Below are positions 1 to 8,382 of a DNA stretch of 64,000 nucleotides, piece by piece. Numbering within the stretch: position 1 is the stretch's first letter; each line of letters begins with the position of its first letter. Origin of the DNA: SZUA-36 sp963753105 (GTDB taxonomy: Bacteria; Pseudomonadota; Gammaproteobacteria; Xanthomonadales; SZUA-36). The stretch lies in contig CAVWBD010000004.1 of assembly GCA_963753105.1 (NCBI GenBank), forward strand, positions 48,933-112,932. Reading direction: 5' to 3'. The notes beneath the pieces were generated by a model. It was not told the DNA's origin. It saw only the letters and a program-made list of their open reading frames with translations, and searched no databases. The position numbers and the translations under genes are program-made.

Positions 1-377
1 TCCAAGACCGCCGCCAACAAATACACCTGAGATTGATTGCTAAAGTTTGCTCACCGTGATTTGAATAATCGGTTTAGCCGTCAACCGCGACAAGGTTATC
101 TTCCAGGTAGAAAGCGGTACGCTTTTAGAACTCCATATGATGCCCGTCATGAGCCCCTGACCCAATAGCCGTTAAGATCGTATATCGTTAATATATTATT
201 ATCTAAAATTTTAACTTGCTATTTTATCTATGTAATGATAAAACGTGTATAGTTATTGTATATTTATATATTTTGCGCAGCAATTCTGAGAGCCTGGGCC
301 TTATCCAACAAACATCAGTAAAACGCCCAAGCAGCAAAATAAACCACAAATGAAATTCAATAGAGGAAATTAAGAAG
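1..377. other. AT-rich non-coding leader region
   Basis: No credible gene is seen here. The stretch from about 180 to 270 is strongly AT-rich and probably holds the promoter of the exported protein that starts at 378. An open frame on the minus strand (224-532) overlaps that gene antisense and has no family-like features. Confidence 0.4.
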
Positions 378-938
378 ATGAAAAAGAATATCGCGACGTT
401 AGGGTTGCTCATCTGCGTTTTGCTACTGCCCTTGGCGGCAAACGCCAAAAGTAATTCCAGTAACCTGAATAAGGAGCGACTGGAAGTTGGTCGAGCGCTG
501 ATCGAGGTGACATTCGACAACCTGGATTCCATTATTCCTTATTACACCGATGACATTGAGTATCACGATCCCATTGTCGATATTCATGGAATTCAGGATA
601 TGTCTGAATTCCTCTACCGCTTGTTCGGCTCCACCCCTGACCTGATCACTGAGGTGGAGGATCAAATTACCATTGACGGCATCTACACTTCGACCTGGAC
701 CATGAGGGGTATTTTTATTGCCGATCCCAATGACCCTGAAAATTCAGGTGTTCCTTACGAGGCCAAAGGCATGTCAATTATCAAGTTTCGCGACAAAACT
801 ACCGATGTCTATTATCAACGCGATTACTACACAGAAGGGGACATCATGATTGCCATTCCGGGGTTAGACGGGGCGGTCTATGGTTTCAGGGCATTTTATC
901 TATGTGCCGTTGATCCGAATTTCGTGTGCCCGTTTTAA
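378..938 (+). CDS. Exported SnoaL/NTF2-like domain protein
   Basis: A 186-residue protein with a clear Sec signal peptide (KK followed by a hydrophobic core, cleavage near LAANA-KS at about residue 23). The mature part has the pattern of SnoaL-like small alpha+beta barrel proteins: a helix with EVGRALIEVTF, then YYTDDIEYHDPIVDIHG, then a second helix with a conserved Leu-rich face, then beta strands (GIYTSTWTMRGIF, YEAKGMSIIKFRD). A GAGGAAATTAAGAAG stretch precedes the ATG as ribosome site. Cysteines near the C-terminus (CAVDPNFVC) could form a disulfide in the periplasm. The family includes cyclases, isomerases and many non-enzymatic binders, so the substrate cannot be named. It appears monocistronic. 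Confidence 0.6.
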   Translation: MKKNIATLGLLICVLLLPLAANAKSNSSNLNKERLEVGRALIEVTFDNLDSIIPYYTDDIEYHDPIVDIHGIQDMSEFLYRLFGSTPDLITEVEDQITIDGIYTSTWTMRGIFIADPNDPENSGVPYEAKGMSIIKFRDKTTDVYYQRDYYTEGDIMIAIPGLDGAVYGFRAFYLCAVDPNFVCPF

Positions 939-1032
939 ACGTTTTAAATTGAGCATCTGCGTAATTATCACAACTAACTGATCGGGCACACGAAGGAGTC
1001 GTGTGCCAATTAATACCAATTGGAGAGATCAC

Positions 1033-1800
1033 ATGTATCAAGCTTTAAGACTGTTAGCCGTTTCAGCGCTACTTGTTATAACGGCAAACCCAGCGACGGC
1101 AGCGGATGACGATGCACAGTTGTATGTCCTGCATGGTGTTCCCGGCCTCACAGTGGACGTTTATGTCAATGGCGCACTTAAACTGGATGATTTTACTCCC
1201 GGTACACTAGCCGGCCCGCTTCCACTTCCAGCCGGAACTTACTCGGTGGCACTCACCGCTTCTGATGCTGTCGATGACAGCAGTCCAATTCTCGGCCCAA
1301 TCGATTTGCCATTGGCTGCGGGCATGAATTACACAGCCGCTGCTCACTTGGATGCTACGGGCAATCCAACTGCATCACTTTTCACCAACGACACAGGTGC
1401 GGCTTCCGACGGGGAAGGTAAACTGAGCATACGGCATATCGCGGCCAATGCCGAGGGTGTCGAGATAGTAGCCAACGGTTCTCTCAGCCTTGGCACGTTC
1501 AACAATGGCCAGGAGTTGGGCCCGTTTGCGCTGCCTGCTGACACCTACTCGGCTGAAATTAAAGCCGGAGCGGTTACTGTGCCGCCTACGCCTACAGACG
1601 TCCCGGTGACCACTGGTGAGAACATCATCGTCTACGCATGGGGCGATGCCGGACAAGGTTCGGTGAACCTCGCACTGCAGACCGTTGTCCTTGAAGCATC
1701 TCGTGCAGCACCAATTCCAACCCTGGGAACTCTCAGCCTGATGGCGTTGATCATGTTGGTGGTTGGTGTCGGCGCATTTAGCCTACGGCGCTTCGCCTGA
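1033..1800 (+). CDS. DUF4397 exported protein with IPTL-CTERM sorting signal
   Basis: A 255-residue protein. I chose the ATG at 1033 because GGAGAG lies just upstream and the signal peptide (MYQALRLLAVSALLV, cleavage after ATAA) follows directly; an in-frame ATG at 1003 would put ten polar residues before it. The body contains two DUF4397-type beta repeats: YVLHGVPGLTVDVYVNG near residue 30 and LSIRHIAANAEGVEIVANG near residue 135. The C-terminus has the tripartite IPTL-CTERM architecture: IPTLGTLSL, a hydrophobic helix, then RRFA. Such tails are recognised by exosortase-type transpeptidases (family knowledge). No exosortase gene is in this window, so the sorting machinery must lie elsewhere. 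The gene is followed by a strong terminator. Confidence 0.85.
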   Translation: MYQALRLLAVSALLVITANPATAADDDAQLYVLHGVPGLTVDVYVNGALKLDDFTPGTLAGPLPLPAGTYSVALTASDAVDDSSPILGPIDLPLAAGMNYTAAAHLDATGNPTASLFTNDTGAASDGEGKLSIRHIAANAEGVEIVANGSLSLGTFNNGQELGPFALPADTYSAEIKAGAVTVPPTPTDVPVTTGENIIVYAWGDAGQGSVNLALQTVVLEASRAAPIPTLGTLSLMALIMLVVGVGAFSLRRFA

Positions 1801-1891
1801 TCCAACGCGAGGTTGCTTTGAATCTGGTTTTAAAAGAGTTTTGGTGCAGTACTGAATTATTTTGTCAGGTTTGTCAAAATCGAGTTTACGG

Positions 1892-1917
1892 AAAAGGGGC
1901 CATTTGGCCCCTTTTTT
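1892..1917 (+). terminator. Rho-independent terminator after the DUF4397 gene
   Basis: A 10-bp stem AAAAGGGGCC / GGCCCCTTTT with a short ATTT loop is followed by further T residues. It lies about 90 bases past the stop of the upstream gene and the A-rich other side makes it potentially bidirectional. Confidence 0.8.
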
Positions 1918-1968
1918 GTGGTGGGCAAGAAGTGTCAGCTGACTTGGCAATGGCCTCAGTAAACTGAG

Positions 1969-2187
1969 CTAGTAGATTGAAACCGAATTGCCAAATAAAT
2001 TAGCAACCCGGTATCGAATGCAGCGGTTATTTTCGTCAACTTCATTATTAAGAATCAATCCATAATTCGCTAATCTCATCTGGGTTAGCTGGTACCTCGG
2101 AACCTTCTTTCCTTGGGTGAAGGTAACGATAATTTCATCACCACTGCCATTGATGGATTTCTCTCGCCGACTTGCGGAGGTCCACAA
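1969..2187 (-). CDS. Possible small or degenerate ORF, unknown
   Basis: A frame of about 70 residues with a natural-looking composition in its second half (RLANYGLILNNEVDENNRC). It has only a TTG or downstream start, a stop just before it and no recognisable family. It may be the end of a decayed gene. The remainder of 1918-2335 shows nothing else. Confidence 0.2.
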   Translation of the reverse strand: MWTSASRREKSINGSGDEIIVTFTQGKKVPRYQLTQMRLANYGLILNNEVDENNRCIRYRVANLFGNSVSIY

Positions 2188-2335
2188 TTGGCCGTTAGCG
2201 CCCTGTCATCGCGCTGGAATTTGTGGGAATCTTATAACCGCTAAGTGGTCAGGACATGCTCTTCAAATTCGGGTATGGCTTGTTGCAGAAACCGGCCAGG
2301 AGCCGATGTTCATGTTGGCTGTTCTGAATGTTACT

Positions 2336-4849
2336 TTAGCTAAGGTCTTGCGGCTCAAACGAAATAATTTCCTGCCACATTGTGTCTACTTCTATCGTGC
2401 CGGGTGATAGAACAACAAGGTCGCCAGGCCGTGCCATGTCCAAAACCTGGCGGGCTCCATCTTCCGGGTTTGTCACGACAGTTATACAATCTTCCGTTAC
2501 ACCCGCCTCCAGTAAAGCCGACTTCATCAGAGCAGACACTTCATCCGGCTCCCGGCCATGCAAATTTGGATAGCTTCGGCAGGCAAAGTAGTCAAAATGG
2601 TTCTTTGCCAAACGGGTGAATTCTGAAATCTCCTGGTCGGTACGATTACCGCCTCTGCTCAACAGCAATATCCTGCGACCTGGCACATCCATTTGATCGG
2701 TGAAAGCGCAGAATTTCTCCATGCCATCCATATTGTGCGCATAGTCCATGATTATCGTGAACGGCAATTCCCGGTATATGTTCAGCCGGCCTGGCGTATT
2801 TTCATAACAAGCTTCGAAACCGCTCAATCCCCGGCGTATGCTTTCGAGGTCCACACCGAGCGCATAGCAAGCACAAATGGCGTGTTGTGCATTGCTGATG
2901 TTGAAACGGGCCGTCCCGTTCAGGGTAGCCGGGATGGCGGCTACGGGAGTAACCGGCGACCGTAATCCACCTGGTTCATACATCATGATCCATTCTTCGT
3001 CATTCTCAATTTCCAGCACACATGCGAAGGCTGATCCACCAGCTAATTCCCGGACCACCCGTTCTTCGGACTCCATAGAAGCCAGGTATACACGAACCCC
3101 AGCGGCAAACGGCAACATATTTCGGGTGGTCGAATAATCTGCGTTAAGAACGACAGCTTGACGCGCGCGTTCCATCACGCTGCGTTTCAGCGTCACCATT
3201 TCTTCCACTGTATCAATGCCATACTCGCCGATATGGTCATGAGTGACATTGAGACATACAGCCACATCACACCAGTCGAACATAAACCCGCTGTGAGCAA
3301 CCCCACCACGCGCAGTCTCAAGCACACAAACGTTGATGTCGCGGGATTCAAACAGGAGATGGTGTCCCTCAACGCCGGAAGAGTCACCTTTCTTATGCAA
3401 AGTCTCGTTGATGTAAACGCCACTGGTACTCGCCATCCCCGGTGAAAATCCAGCCGTCCGCATGACACGTGTGATCATTCTTGAAGTCGTGGTCTTGCCG
3501 TTCGTGCCGGTGACTGCTATCAGCGGGGTTCGGCTTGGCGTTCCCGGTGGATACAACCAGCGTACGAATCGCTCGGCTGCCATGGCCATCAGTTCTGGTT
3601 CGTTGATTAGTAGCCGATCCAGCTGAGGGGCAGGATCCAGGCTAACTACGGCACCGCCAGTGTCCGCCAGCGGACGACCCGGGTCTTGAGTCACCAGCGT
3701 GATATTGAGCAAACCTGTATTCAGGGTCCTTGATGTCTGCAGTGCCATATCCAGTATAGAATTGTGCAGCACAGAAACCTGTAGCGGTAAACCAAGAGCA
3801 TCTATTGCGCAGACTAATTCGTTGTCGGCCAGTAATAAGTGAATCGTTGAACCGGTGATGTGTTTTTCGACAATGACTCGACGGCTGTCCTTCGAAGTCT
3901 GCGCAAATGCACGTGTCACCTCTGCTTCTGAGCCAAGTGCTGTATAGGTGTGGCCCACAGGTGGCTTCTTGTCGCGGGGCTTTCCGACCGGTTTGAGTAC
4001 GACCGGGTAGCCAATCCTTTCGGCAGACCGGACTGCACGCCTGGCAGAAACGATATTACGAAACTCCCGGTCCTGTCTGGGTAAAGGCAACCCCAGCCCA
4101 AGCATGAATTGGTACAGCTTTTCCCGATCGAACAGCAATGGTGCCAGTTCCGGAGTTCGGTCGATACACAGGGTGCCGTCGGTAATGTGTTGGTAACAGG
4201 AGTGCCCAAGCTTGAGCAAACCATTCCTGCGAATTCGAAAATCACCTTCCAGCACACCGTAGGGCTCGCGTTCCAGTTTGACGCAGGGTACATCCATCCT
4301 TGCTGCCGCATCGATAATGGCCAGGGCATCCAGTGGCAATACATGTTTCTTTGCCAAGGCAAGGAATGTCCCGTACATGTCTTTCAAGTCAGCTTCGGCA
4401 AGTTCACTGTTCGATTCCCATTCCAGTTCCGGAACCGATTCGTTCATAATGCGCAAGGCGAGTTCACCTGCATCTGAACCAGTTTCCAGGTGCTCAAATT
4501 CAAAGATCAGACGGCATTGGTTGACATCTGGACCTGGCAACACGGTCCTGAAGAAGACTCTATGGCCTGCGGCCTGTTGTGTTGCAAGTGCAATTTCAGT
4601 CACCCAAAGTCCTGCATCGAGCACTGGAGACGCCTCACTGGTACCAGGTTCATTCTCCCCTTCGGCAAAAACCTGTGGGACGTCGCAGCCCAGATCCTCC
4701 AGCTTGGTACGTATTGCCTGTAAGCAATCGGATCTTGTCAAATGGAGAATTTCCAGTTCTGCTGGTGACAACTGTAGGAACCATTCGATTACCGTCTTAT
4801 CTGACCGGCGATTTGGGCCAATATATCTTAATGATTCAATGATCTGCAT
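2336..4849 (-). CDS. Cyanophycin synthetase-like ligase with degenerate ATP-grasp domain
   Basis: An 837-residue protein from the ATG at 4849 (GAAGAA upstream). The three-part plan of CphA is visible. An N-terminal domain (1-150) has WVTEIALATQQAAG and a CRLIFEFEH strand. An ATP-grasp region (about 225-430) follows. A Mur-ligase half (about 440-837) has the P-loop GTNGKTTT at 448-455, then LETARGGVAHSG, NVTHDHIGEYGIDT and DYAHNMDG, all as in CphA. The ATP-grasp part is abnormal: the glycine-rich loop expected after YPVVLKP is replaced by VGKPRDKKPPVGH (287-300), and the usual VNxxPG metal/ATP motif reads LDPAPQ (404-409). CphA makes multi-L-arginyl-poly-aspartate at the expense of ATP in both halves; here only the Mur half looks catalytically complete. 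No cyanophycinase gene is adjacent. It could be a dipeptide or amino-acid ligase of new specificity. Family is sure, activity is not. Confidence 0.75.
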   Translation of the reverse strand: MQIIESLRYIGPNRRSDKTVIEWFLQLSPAELEILHLTRSDCLQAIRTKLEDLGCDVPQVFAEGENEPGTSEASPVLDAGLWVTEIALATQQAAGHRVFFRTVLPGPDVNQCRLIFEFEHLETGSDAGELALRIMNESVPELEWESNSELAEADLKDMYGTFLALAKKHVLPLDALAIIDAAARMDVPCVKLEREPYGVLEGDFRIRRNGLLKLGHSCYQHITDGTLCIDRTPELAPLLFDREKLYQFMLGLGLPLPRQDREFRNIVSARRAVRSAERIGYPVVLKPVGKPRDKKPPVGHTYTALGSEAEVTRAFAQTSKDSRRVIVEKHITGSTIHLLLADNELVCAIDALGLPLQVSVLHNSILDMALQTSRTLNTGLLNITLVTQDPGRPLADTGGAVVSLDPAPQLDRLLINEPELMAMAAERFVRWLYPPGTPSRTPLIAVTGTNGKTTTSRMITRVMRTAGFSPGMASTSGVYINETLHKKGDSSGVEGHHLLFESRDINVCVLETARGGVAHSGFMFDWCDVAVCLNVTHDHIGEYGIDTVEEMVTLKRSVMERARQAVVLNADYSTTRNMLPFAAGVRVYLASMESEERVVRELAGGSAFACVLEIENDEEWIMMYEPGGLRSPVTPVAAIPATLNGTARFNISNAQHAICACYALGVDLESIRRGLSGFEACYENTPGRLNIYRELPFTIIMDYAHNMDGMEKFCAFTDQMDVPGRRILLLSRGGNRTDQEISEFTRLAKNHFDYFACRSYPNLHGREPDEVSALMKSALLEAGVTEDCITVVTNPEDGARQVLDMARPGDLVVLSPGTIEVDTMWQEIISFEPQDLS

Positions 4850-5216
4850 GTTCTTCGCCGGGGTTTCGTTTGGAGACCGTGTGTTGGCAACCGGAACGCT
4901 ACATTGCCAAAAACTCCTAAGTGTTGCGTGGCTGTTCCAATCAAGTCTGCAACAGACCACCGCACATGGTTGGGCTGGCCTGAATACTCTGGACCAAGGC
5001 TATGACGACTTGACCTCTTCAAGCTTCCGTTTCTGGCCGGATGCAGTCCTTTGCGTTGCTAAAAATCACATTTTCGAATGGTTGCATGTCGCCGAACAGC
5101 GGACAGTCACCGAGTAGATTGGCGACGGGCAGCTAGCGGCCATATACGGACATCAAGGAAACTGTGTAGTGAAGCGGGTCCATTGGCCTTGTATTGACCG
5201 GTTCAATTCGGAATTC

Positions 5217-5585
5217 TTATTTCAGAACCAGTGATTTCTCATATTGCATAGGATGTTTCTTGAAGATCAGGTTTAATTCCCTGTCGTAACTAATCGTAAT
5301 GGTCGTTTTACCACCGATTTTTTTCGCCGAGACATTTGCAGTCATATCATTCATTTCGTTGATCTGCAGTAATTTTATGACCTTGGCCTTGGCATCGTAT
5401 TCGTTGGTTACCGGATTCGTTCTTTGGTCGGTTTCAACAGTATTTAATATGGAGTCTACAGATTTGGATTCTATGGCTTGTGGAACATATTGAATCCCGA
5501 TATACACGGCATAACCGAGCACTGCCAGGAAGATGATGGTGACGATGGCAGACGCACCTTTCTGTTGGGCTGGTGATTTGTTCAT
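5217..5585 (-). CDS. DUF4845 domain small membrane protein
   Basis: A 122-residue protein. A short polar head (MNKSPAQQKGAS) is followed by one transmembrane helix (AIVTIIFLAVLGYAVYIGI) and a soluble domain ending in strands TTITISYDRELNLIF. This matches the DUF4845 family, commonly found beside signal peptidase lepB in gammaproteobacteria. Here it stands alone, separate from lepB/rnc. Function is unknown. The flanking gaps of about 250 bases on each side hold nothing recognisable. Confidence 0.75.
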   Translation of the reverse strand: MNKSPAQQKGASAIVTIIFLAVLGYAVYIGIQYVPQAIESKSVDSILNTVETDQRTNPVTNEYDAKAKVIKLLQINEMNDMTANVSAKKIGGKTTITISYDRELNLIFKKHPMQYEKSLVLK

Positions 5586-5842
5586 TTCAGCATTACTCCT
5601 CTTGAGAATCTTATCAAATCATATTTTTATTAAGAACTTCAATATTAATGTTTACGCCATACCCAAAGCCAGCAATGATTTTTGGTACTTTTGATAACAA
5701 AGGGTAGCAAACGACTAAGGGGCTGTTTTTGACGTTTGTGAGGGACTACTTCTGACCGTTTGCAGACTCCGTGAATGCTTTGTGGCTGTGATCTCAACCG
5801 GTCGAAAGCAGGTGCTTGCACAGGTATAGAATCGCGACCCGC

Positions 5843-6256
5843 TTAGCCGGTCCCTCCAACCGGGATGTCTCCCAAAAACCTGTTAGAAGTTGGTTGGCAG
5901 GATACCGAGTCTTTAAACTTGTTGTCCCGGGTCCAGACGATGATGACCAGGTCGTTGTCCGCTGGCAGTATTTGCCAGATTTTTGCAGATTTTGCCGGGC
6001 AGGCAAGATTCAGAATGGCGCGTCTCTGGTTCGCATTCCCGGGCATCGGTTCGGGTATTAGAAACCCCACCCTCAACTCACCACGGTAGTCGCGGGCGCC
6101 CCTGAACAGCCAGCCGCCGGCCGTTGAACTCAGGCTTGCGATCGGGTTTTTGATGTAATAGGCGTTTGCCCAGGCAACGGATTCATAGGGGACGGGTTCG
6201 CCACGACCGCAGGCGGTCAGCAGTAGCACAAGTAACAAACTGAAGATGACTCTCAT
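5843..6256 (-). CDS. Putative lipoprotein, unknown function
   Basis: A 137-residue protein whose first 16 residues form a lipoprotein signal ending in the lipobox LTAC, so Cys16 would be lipidated. The rest has a YxSVAW...YYIKNPIASLSS segment and two cysteines (LAC and VSC) about 45 residues apart. I do not recognise a domain. It appears monocistronic, with about 130 bases of non-coding DNA between it and the MocA-like gene. Confidence 0.55.
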   Translation of the reverse strand: MRVIFSLLLVLLLTACGRGEPVPYESVAWANAYYIKNPIASLSSTAGGWLFRGARDYRGELRVGFLIPEPMPGNANQRRAILNLACPAKSAKIWQILPADNDLVIIVWTRDNKFKDSVSCQPTSNRFLGDIPVGGTG

Positions 6257-6386
6257 TATTATCGAAGCATCCCTGCCTGGGCGGTTTGATCCGCTCCCCC
6301 TACGCGTATTCTATCCTATACGACGTTAAATGCGGTATGAAAATCAACGACCACGCAGCAGGTCTCTAGCAGCTTGTATGGGGTAA

Positions 6387-6983
6387 TTATGAATCCCGGT
6401 CTGCTTGCAGGTTTTGCAACTGCTCCGGGCTGTCCAGGTCAAAGATGGCGTTTTCCAGTGGCACGGCCATGACTTGTTCCGGGTTTTGTGCGAGTAGTTC
6501 ACGCGCGCCTGTCTCGCCTGAGAGTTTTTCCAGTTCGTTGAACATGGTCGAAGGAAAGATCAGCGGCGGCATACACCGGCCGCCTGACTCAGCGGCTACG
6601 ATTCGTCCAGGCCTGGTGAGCCAGGTATCCAGTAATTTCAGCAAGTCATTTTCACACACCCGGTACTGGTCACTAAGCATGATCATCAGGCCAGCTGATT
6701 CCGGTTTGACCGCCCCGGCACCGATTGCGATGGAGCCACCCAGGCCCTCCGGCCATTGCGGGTTGTGCACCCAACGTACAGCGGGATTGCGAATCGTGTC
6801 CCTGACCGCTTCTGAGTTGGCGCCTGTGATGACCAATATTTCAAGCGGGTTTATCGACGAAACGACGTCGATTACGTGCTCCAGCAGGGGCTTGCCCCGG
6901 TAGTTGACCAATTGCTTCGCCTGGCCCAGCCGGGTACTGGCGCCGGCCGCCGGTATCAGCACACTGAGCGCGGGTCCGGCCAT
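6387..6983 (-). CDS. MocA-like nucleotidyltransferase (NTP_transf_3)
   Basis: A 198-residue protein with the GT-A-like signature near the N-terminus: LIPAAGASTRLGQAKQLV (residues 9-26), equivalent to the L-AAG-S-R-G-K motif of MocA and MobA. It also has the QWPEGLGGSIAIG segment and a metal-binding LSDQYRV in place of the usual D-P motif. MocA transfers CMP from CTP to the molybdenum cofactor. The downstream XdhC-family partner four bases away supports a role in maturing a molybdenum hydroxylase, but no such enzyme is encoded here. An FAD- or other NTP-using homologue cannot be excluded. Confidence 0.8.
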   Translation of the reverse strand: MAGPALSVLIPAAGASTRLGQAKQLVNYRGKPLLEHVIDVVSSINPLEILVITGANSEAVRDTIRNPAVRWVHNPQWPEGLGGSIAIGAGAVKPESAGLMIMLSDQYRVCENDLLKLLDTWLTRPGRIVAAESGGRCMPPLIFPSTMFNELEKLSGETGARELLAQNPEQVMAVPLENAIFDLDSPEQLQNLQADRDS

Positions 6984-6987
6984 CCGC

Positions 6988-8082
6988 TTATCCCCGGCTG
7001 TCCGCCGCTGTCAGCATACTGCCGTCACGGCGGTTCAGGAATGCGTGTATTTCGGCCACGATGGCCAGCGCAATGGACTCCGGCATCTCCGCACCGATAT
7101 CCAGCCCTGCCGGACCATGAACGTGGACATTGCTTGCACCGATCTCATCGAGCAGGCGGTCCCGGCGTGCACGAGGACCCAAAAGCCCGATATAGGCCAC
7201 ACCAGCTTCCACGACCTGTGACAAATAAGCCCGATCATGCCCGAGGTTGTGCGTCATCAGCACTGCGGCATCCACGCGGCCCAATTGAAGTTTTTCGGCA
7301 AGTTCACCCGGTTGTAGCAGCATGACTTCACAAGCAGGTGGAAAACGGTCCGCCCGGGTAAAACCGGCGCGGTGGTCAACGACGGTGCAGTTCCAGCCCA
7401 CTTCAACCGCCAGGCGTGCCACGGGCACCGCATCGATTCCTGCTCCACAGATAAGTACTGAAGGCGGTGGTGTGAACGGGATCAACAGCAGGCCCAGCTT
7501 GCCACCGGTGGTTTCAATGCTCTCCTGCCAGTAACGGCGTGACATGTCGTGGCCGGCAGAAAATAGCGAACCTGCCGATGAATACCTGAACGGTACCAGT
7601 TCCGCTTTGCCCACGCTGCTGCCGCTGCCACATTCCAGGGCGAAATCACCAGCCGGGTGGGTGGGGTCGCTGCTGGACGTCACGAGGCTCAAAAGCCCCT
7701 CATCCCGGGTCCGCCAGGCGTCATCCAGTGTTGCGAAGAAGCCAAAGCCGTTATCACGATCAAGACGCTGCAACATCAGGTGGATGACACCATCGCAACC
7801 CAGGCCCAGTCCCCAGGCAAAATCGTCACCGTGGCTCATGTCATAGCAGACTTCACGGGTTTTACCATCGCTGAAAACACCCTTGGCGTGCGCAGCGAGA
7901 TCCGCCTCCAGGCAGCCCCCGGAAATCAGGCCGCAATAGCTGTTGTCAGCGGCGATCAGCATCATCGCGCCGGGTTTGCGGTAAGTGGAACCCTCGATGG
8001 CGATAACGGTGCCCAGCACCAACGCATCATCCGCTTGGTGTGCGCGGTAGAAATCAAGCAGTTCAGTGAGGCCCAGGTGCAT
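6988..8082 (-). CDS. XdhC/CoxI family molybdoenzyme maturation protein
   Basis: A 364-residue protein with both XdhC family regions. The N-terminal XdhC_CoxI domain has GSTYRKPGAMMLI (31-43) and GLISGGCLEADLAAHA. The C-terminal Rossmann-type XdhC_C domain has PSVLICGAGIDAVPVARLA, MTHNLGHDRAYL and YIGLLGPRARRDRLLDEIG. XdhC binds molybdenum cofactor and hands its sulfurated form to xanthine dehydrogenase-like enzymes. It is transcribed first in a two-gene unit with the MocA-like protein (4-base gap). Family assignment is firm; the client enzyme is unknown from this window. Confidence 0.9.
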   Translation of the reverse strand: MHLGLTELLDFYRAHQADDALVLGTVIAIEGSTYRKPGAMMLIAADNSYCGLISGGCLEADLAAHAKGVFSDGKTREVCYDMSHGDDFAWGLGLGCDGVIHLMLQRLDRDNGFGFFATLDDAWRTRDEGLLSLVTSSSDPTHPAGDFALECGSGSSVGKAELVPFRYSSAGSLFSAGHDMSRRYWQESIETTGGKLGLLLIPFTPPPSVLICGAGIDAVPVARLAVEVGWNCTVVDHRAGFTRADRFPPACEVMLLQPGELAEKLQLGRVDAAVLMTHNLGHDRAYLSQVVEAGVAYIGLLGPRARRDRLLDEIGASNVHVHGPAGLDIGAEMPESIALAIVAEIHAFLNRRDGSMLTAADSRG

Positions 8083-8097
8083 GGATTCATCTCCGAG

Positions 8098-8367
8098 TTA
8101 TTGATCTACGTGCCATTCCAGTAATGCAAAGTTGGCTTCCGACAATATTTTTTCCGGTACATCAGCCAGCGTAATCGAGGCTTCGCAGGCAACTTTGCCA
8201 TCGGGCAGGATGATCTCTCCGCAGGCCTTGCCGAGCCTGCCGCGTAAGCGCTCGATCCAACCCCTGACCCTGAGCGGGGTTTCCACCGGAACGGGGTGAC
8301 GATAGAGCACCTGCAGCCTGACCGACACCATGAAATGATGGTGGTCAGAGTTGGGTTGTTTCTTCAT
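8098..8367 (-). pseudogene. Truncated hotdog-fold (PaaI-type) thioesterase remnant
   Basis: An 89-residue frame matching the C-terminal half of a 4HBT/PaaI-type acyl-CoA thioesterase: VRLQVLYRHPVPVETPLRVRG, then a strand pair with GKACGEIILPDGKVACEA. Hotdog thioesterases are normally about 130-160 residues. The N-terminal half that holds the active-site helix is missing. The frame begins 15 bases after the stop of the DUF2207 gene, so no room remains for it. It is therefore probably a deletion remnant, although the ATG at 8367 could still express it. Confidence 0.55.
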
Positions 8368-8382
8368 ATTATTTTACCCTTG

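Noticed and set aside
4278..5117. Plus-strand frame of 279 residues antisense to the cyanophycin-synthetase-like gene
   Set aside because: Low-complexity Ser-rich shadow; the minus-strand N-terminal CphA domain explains the sequence.
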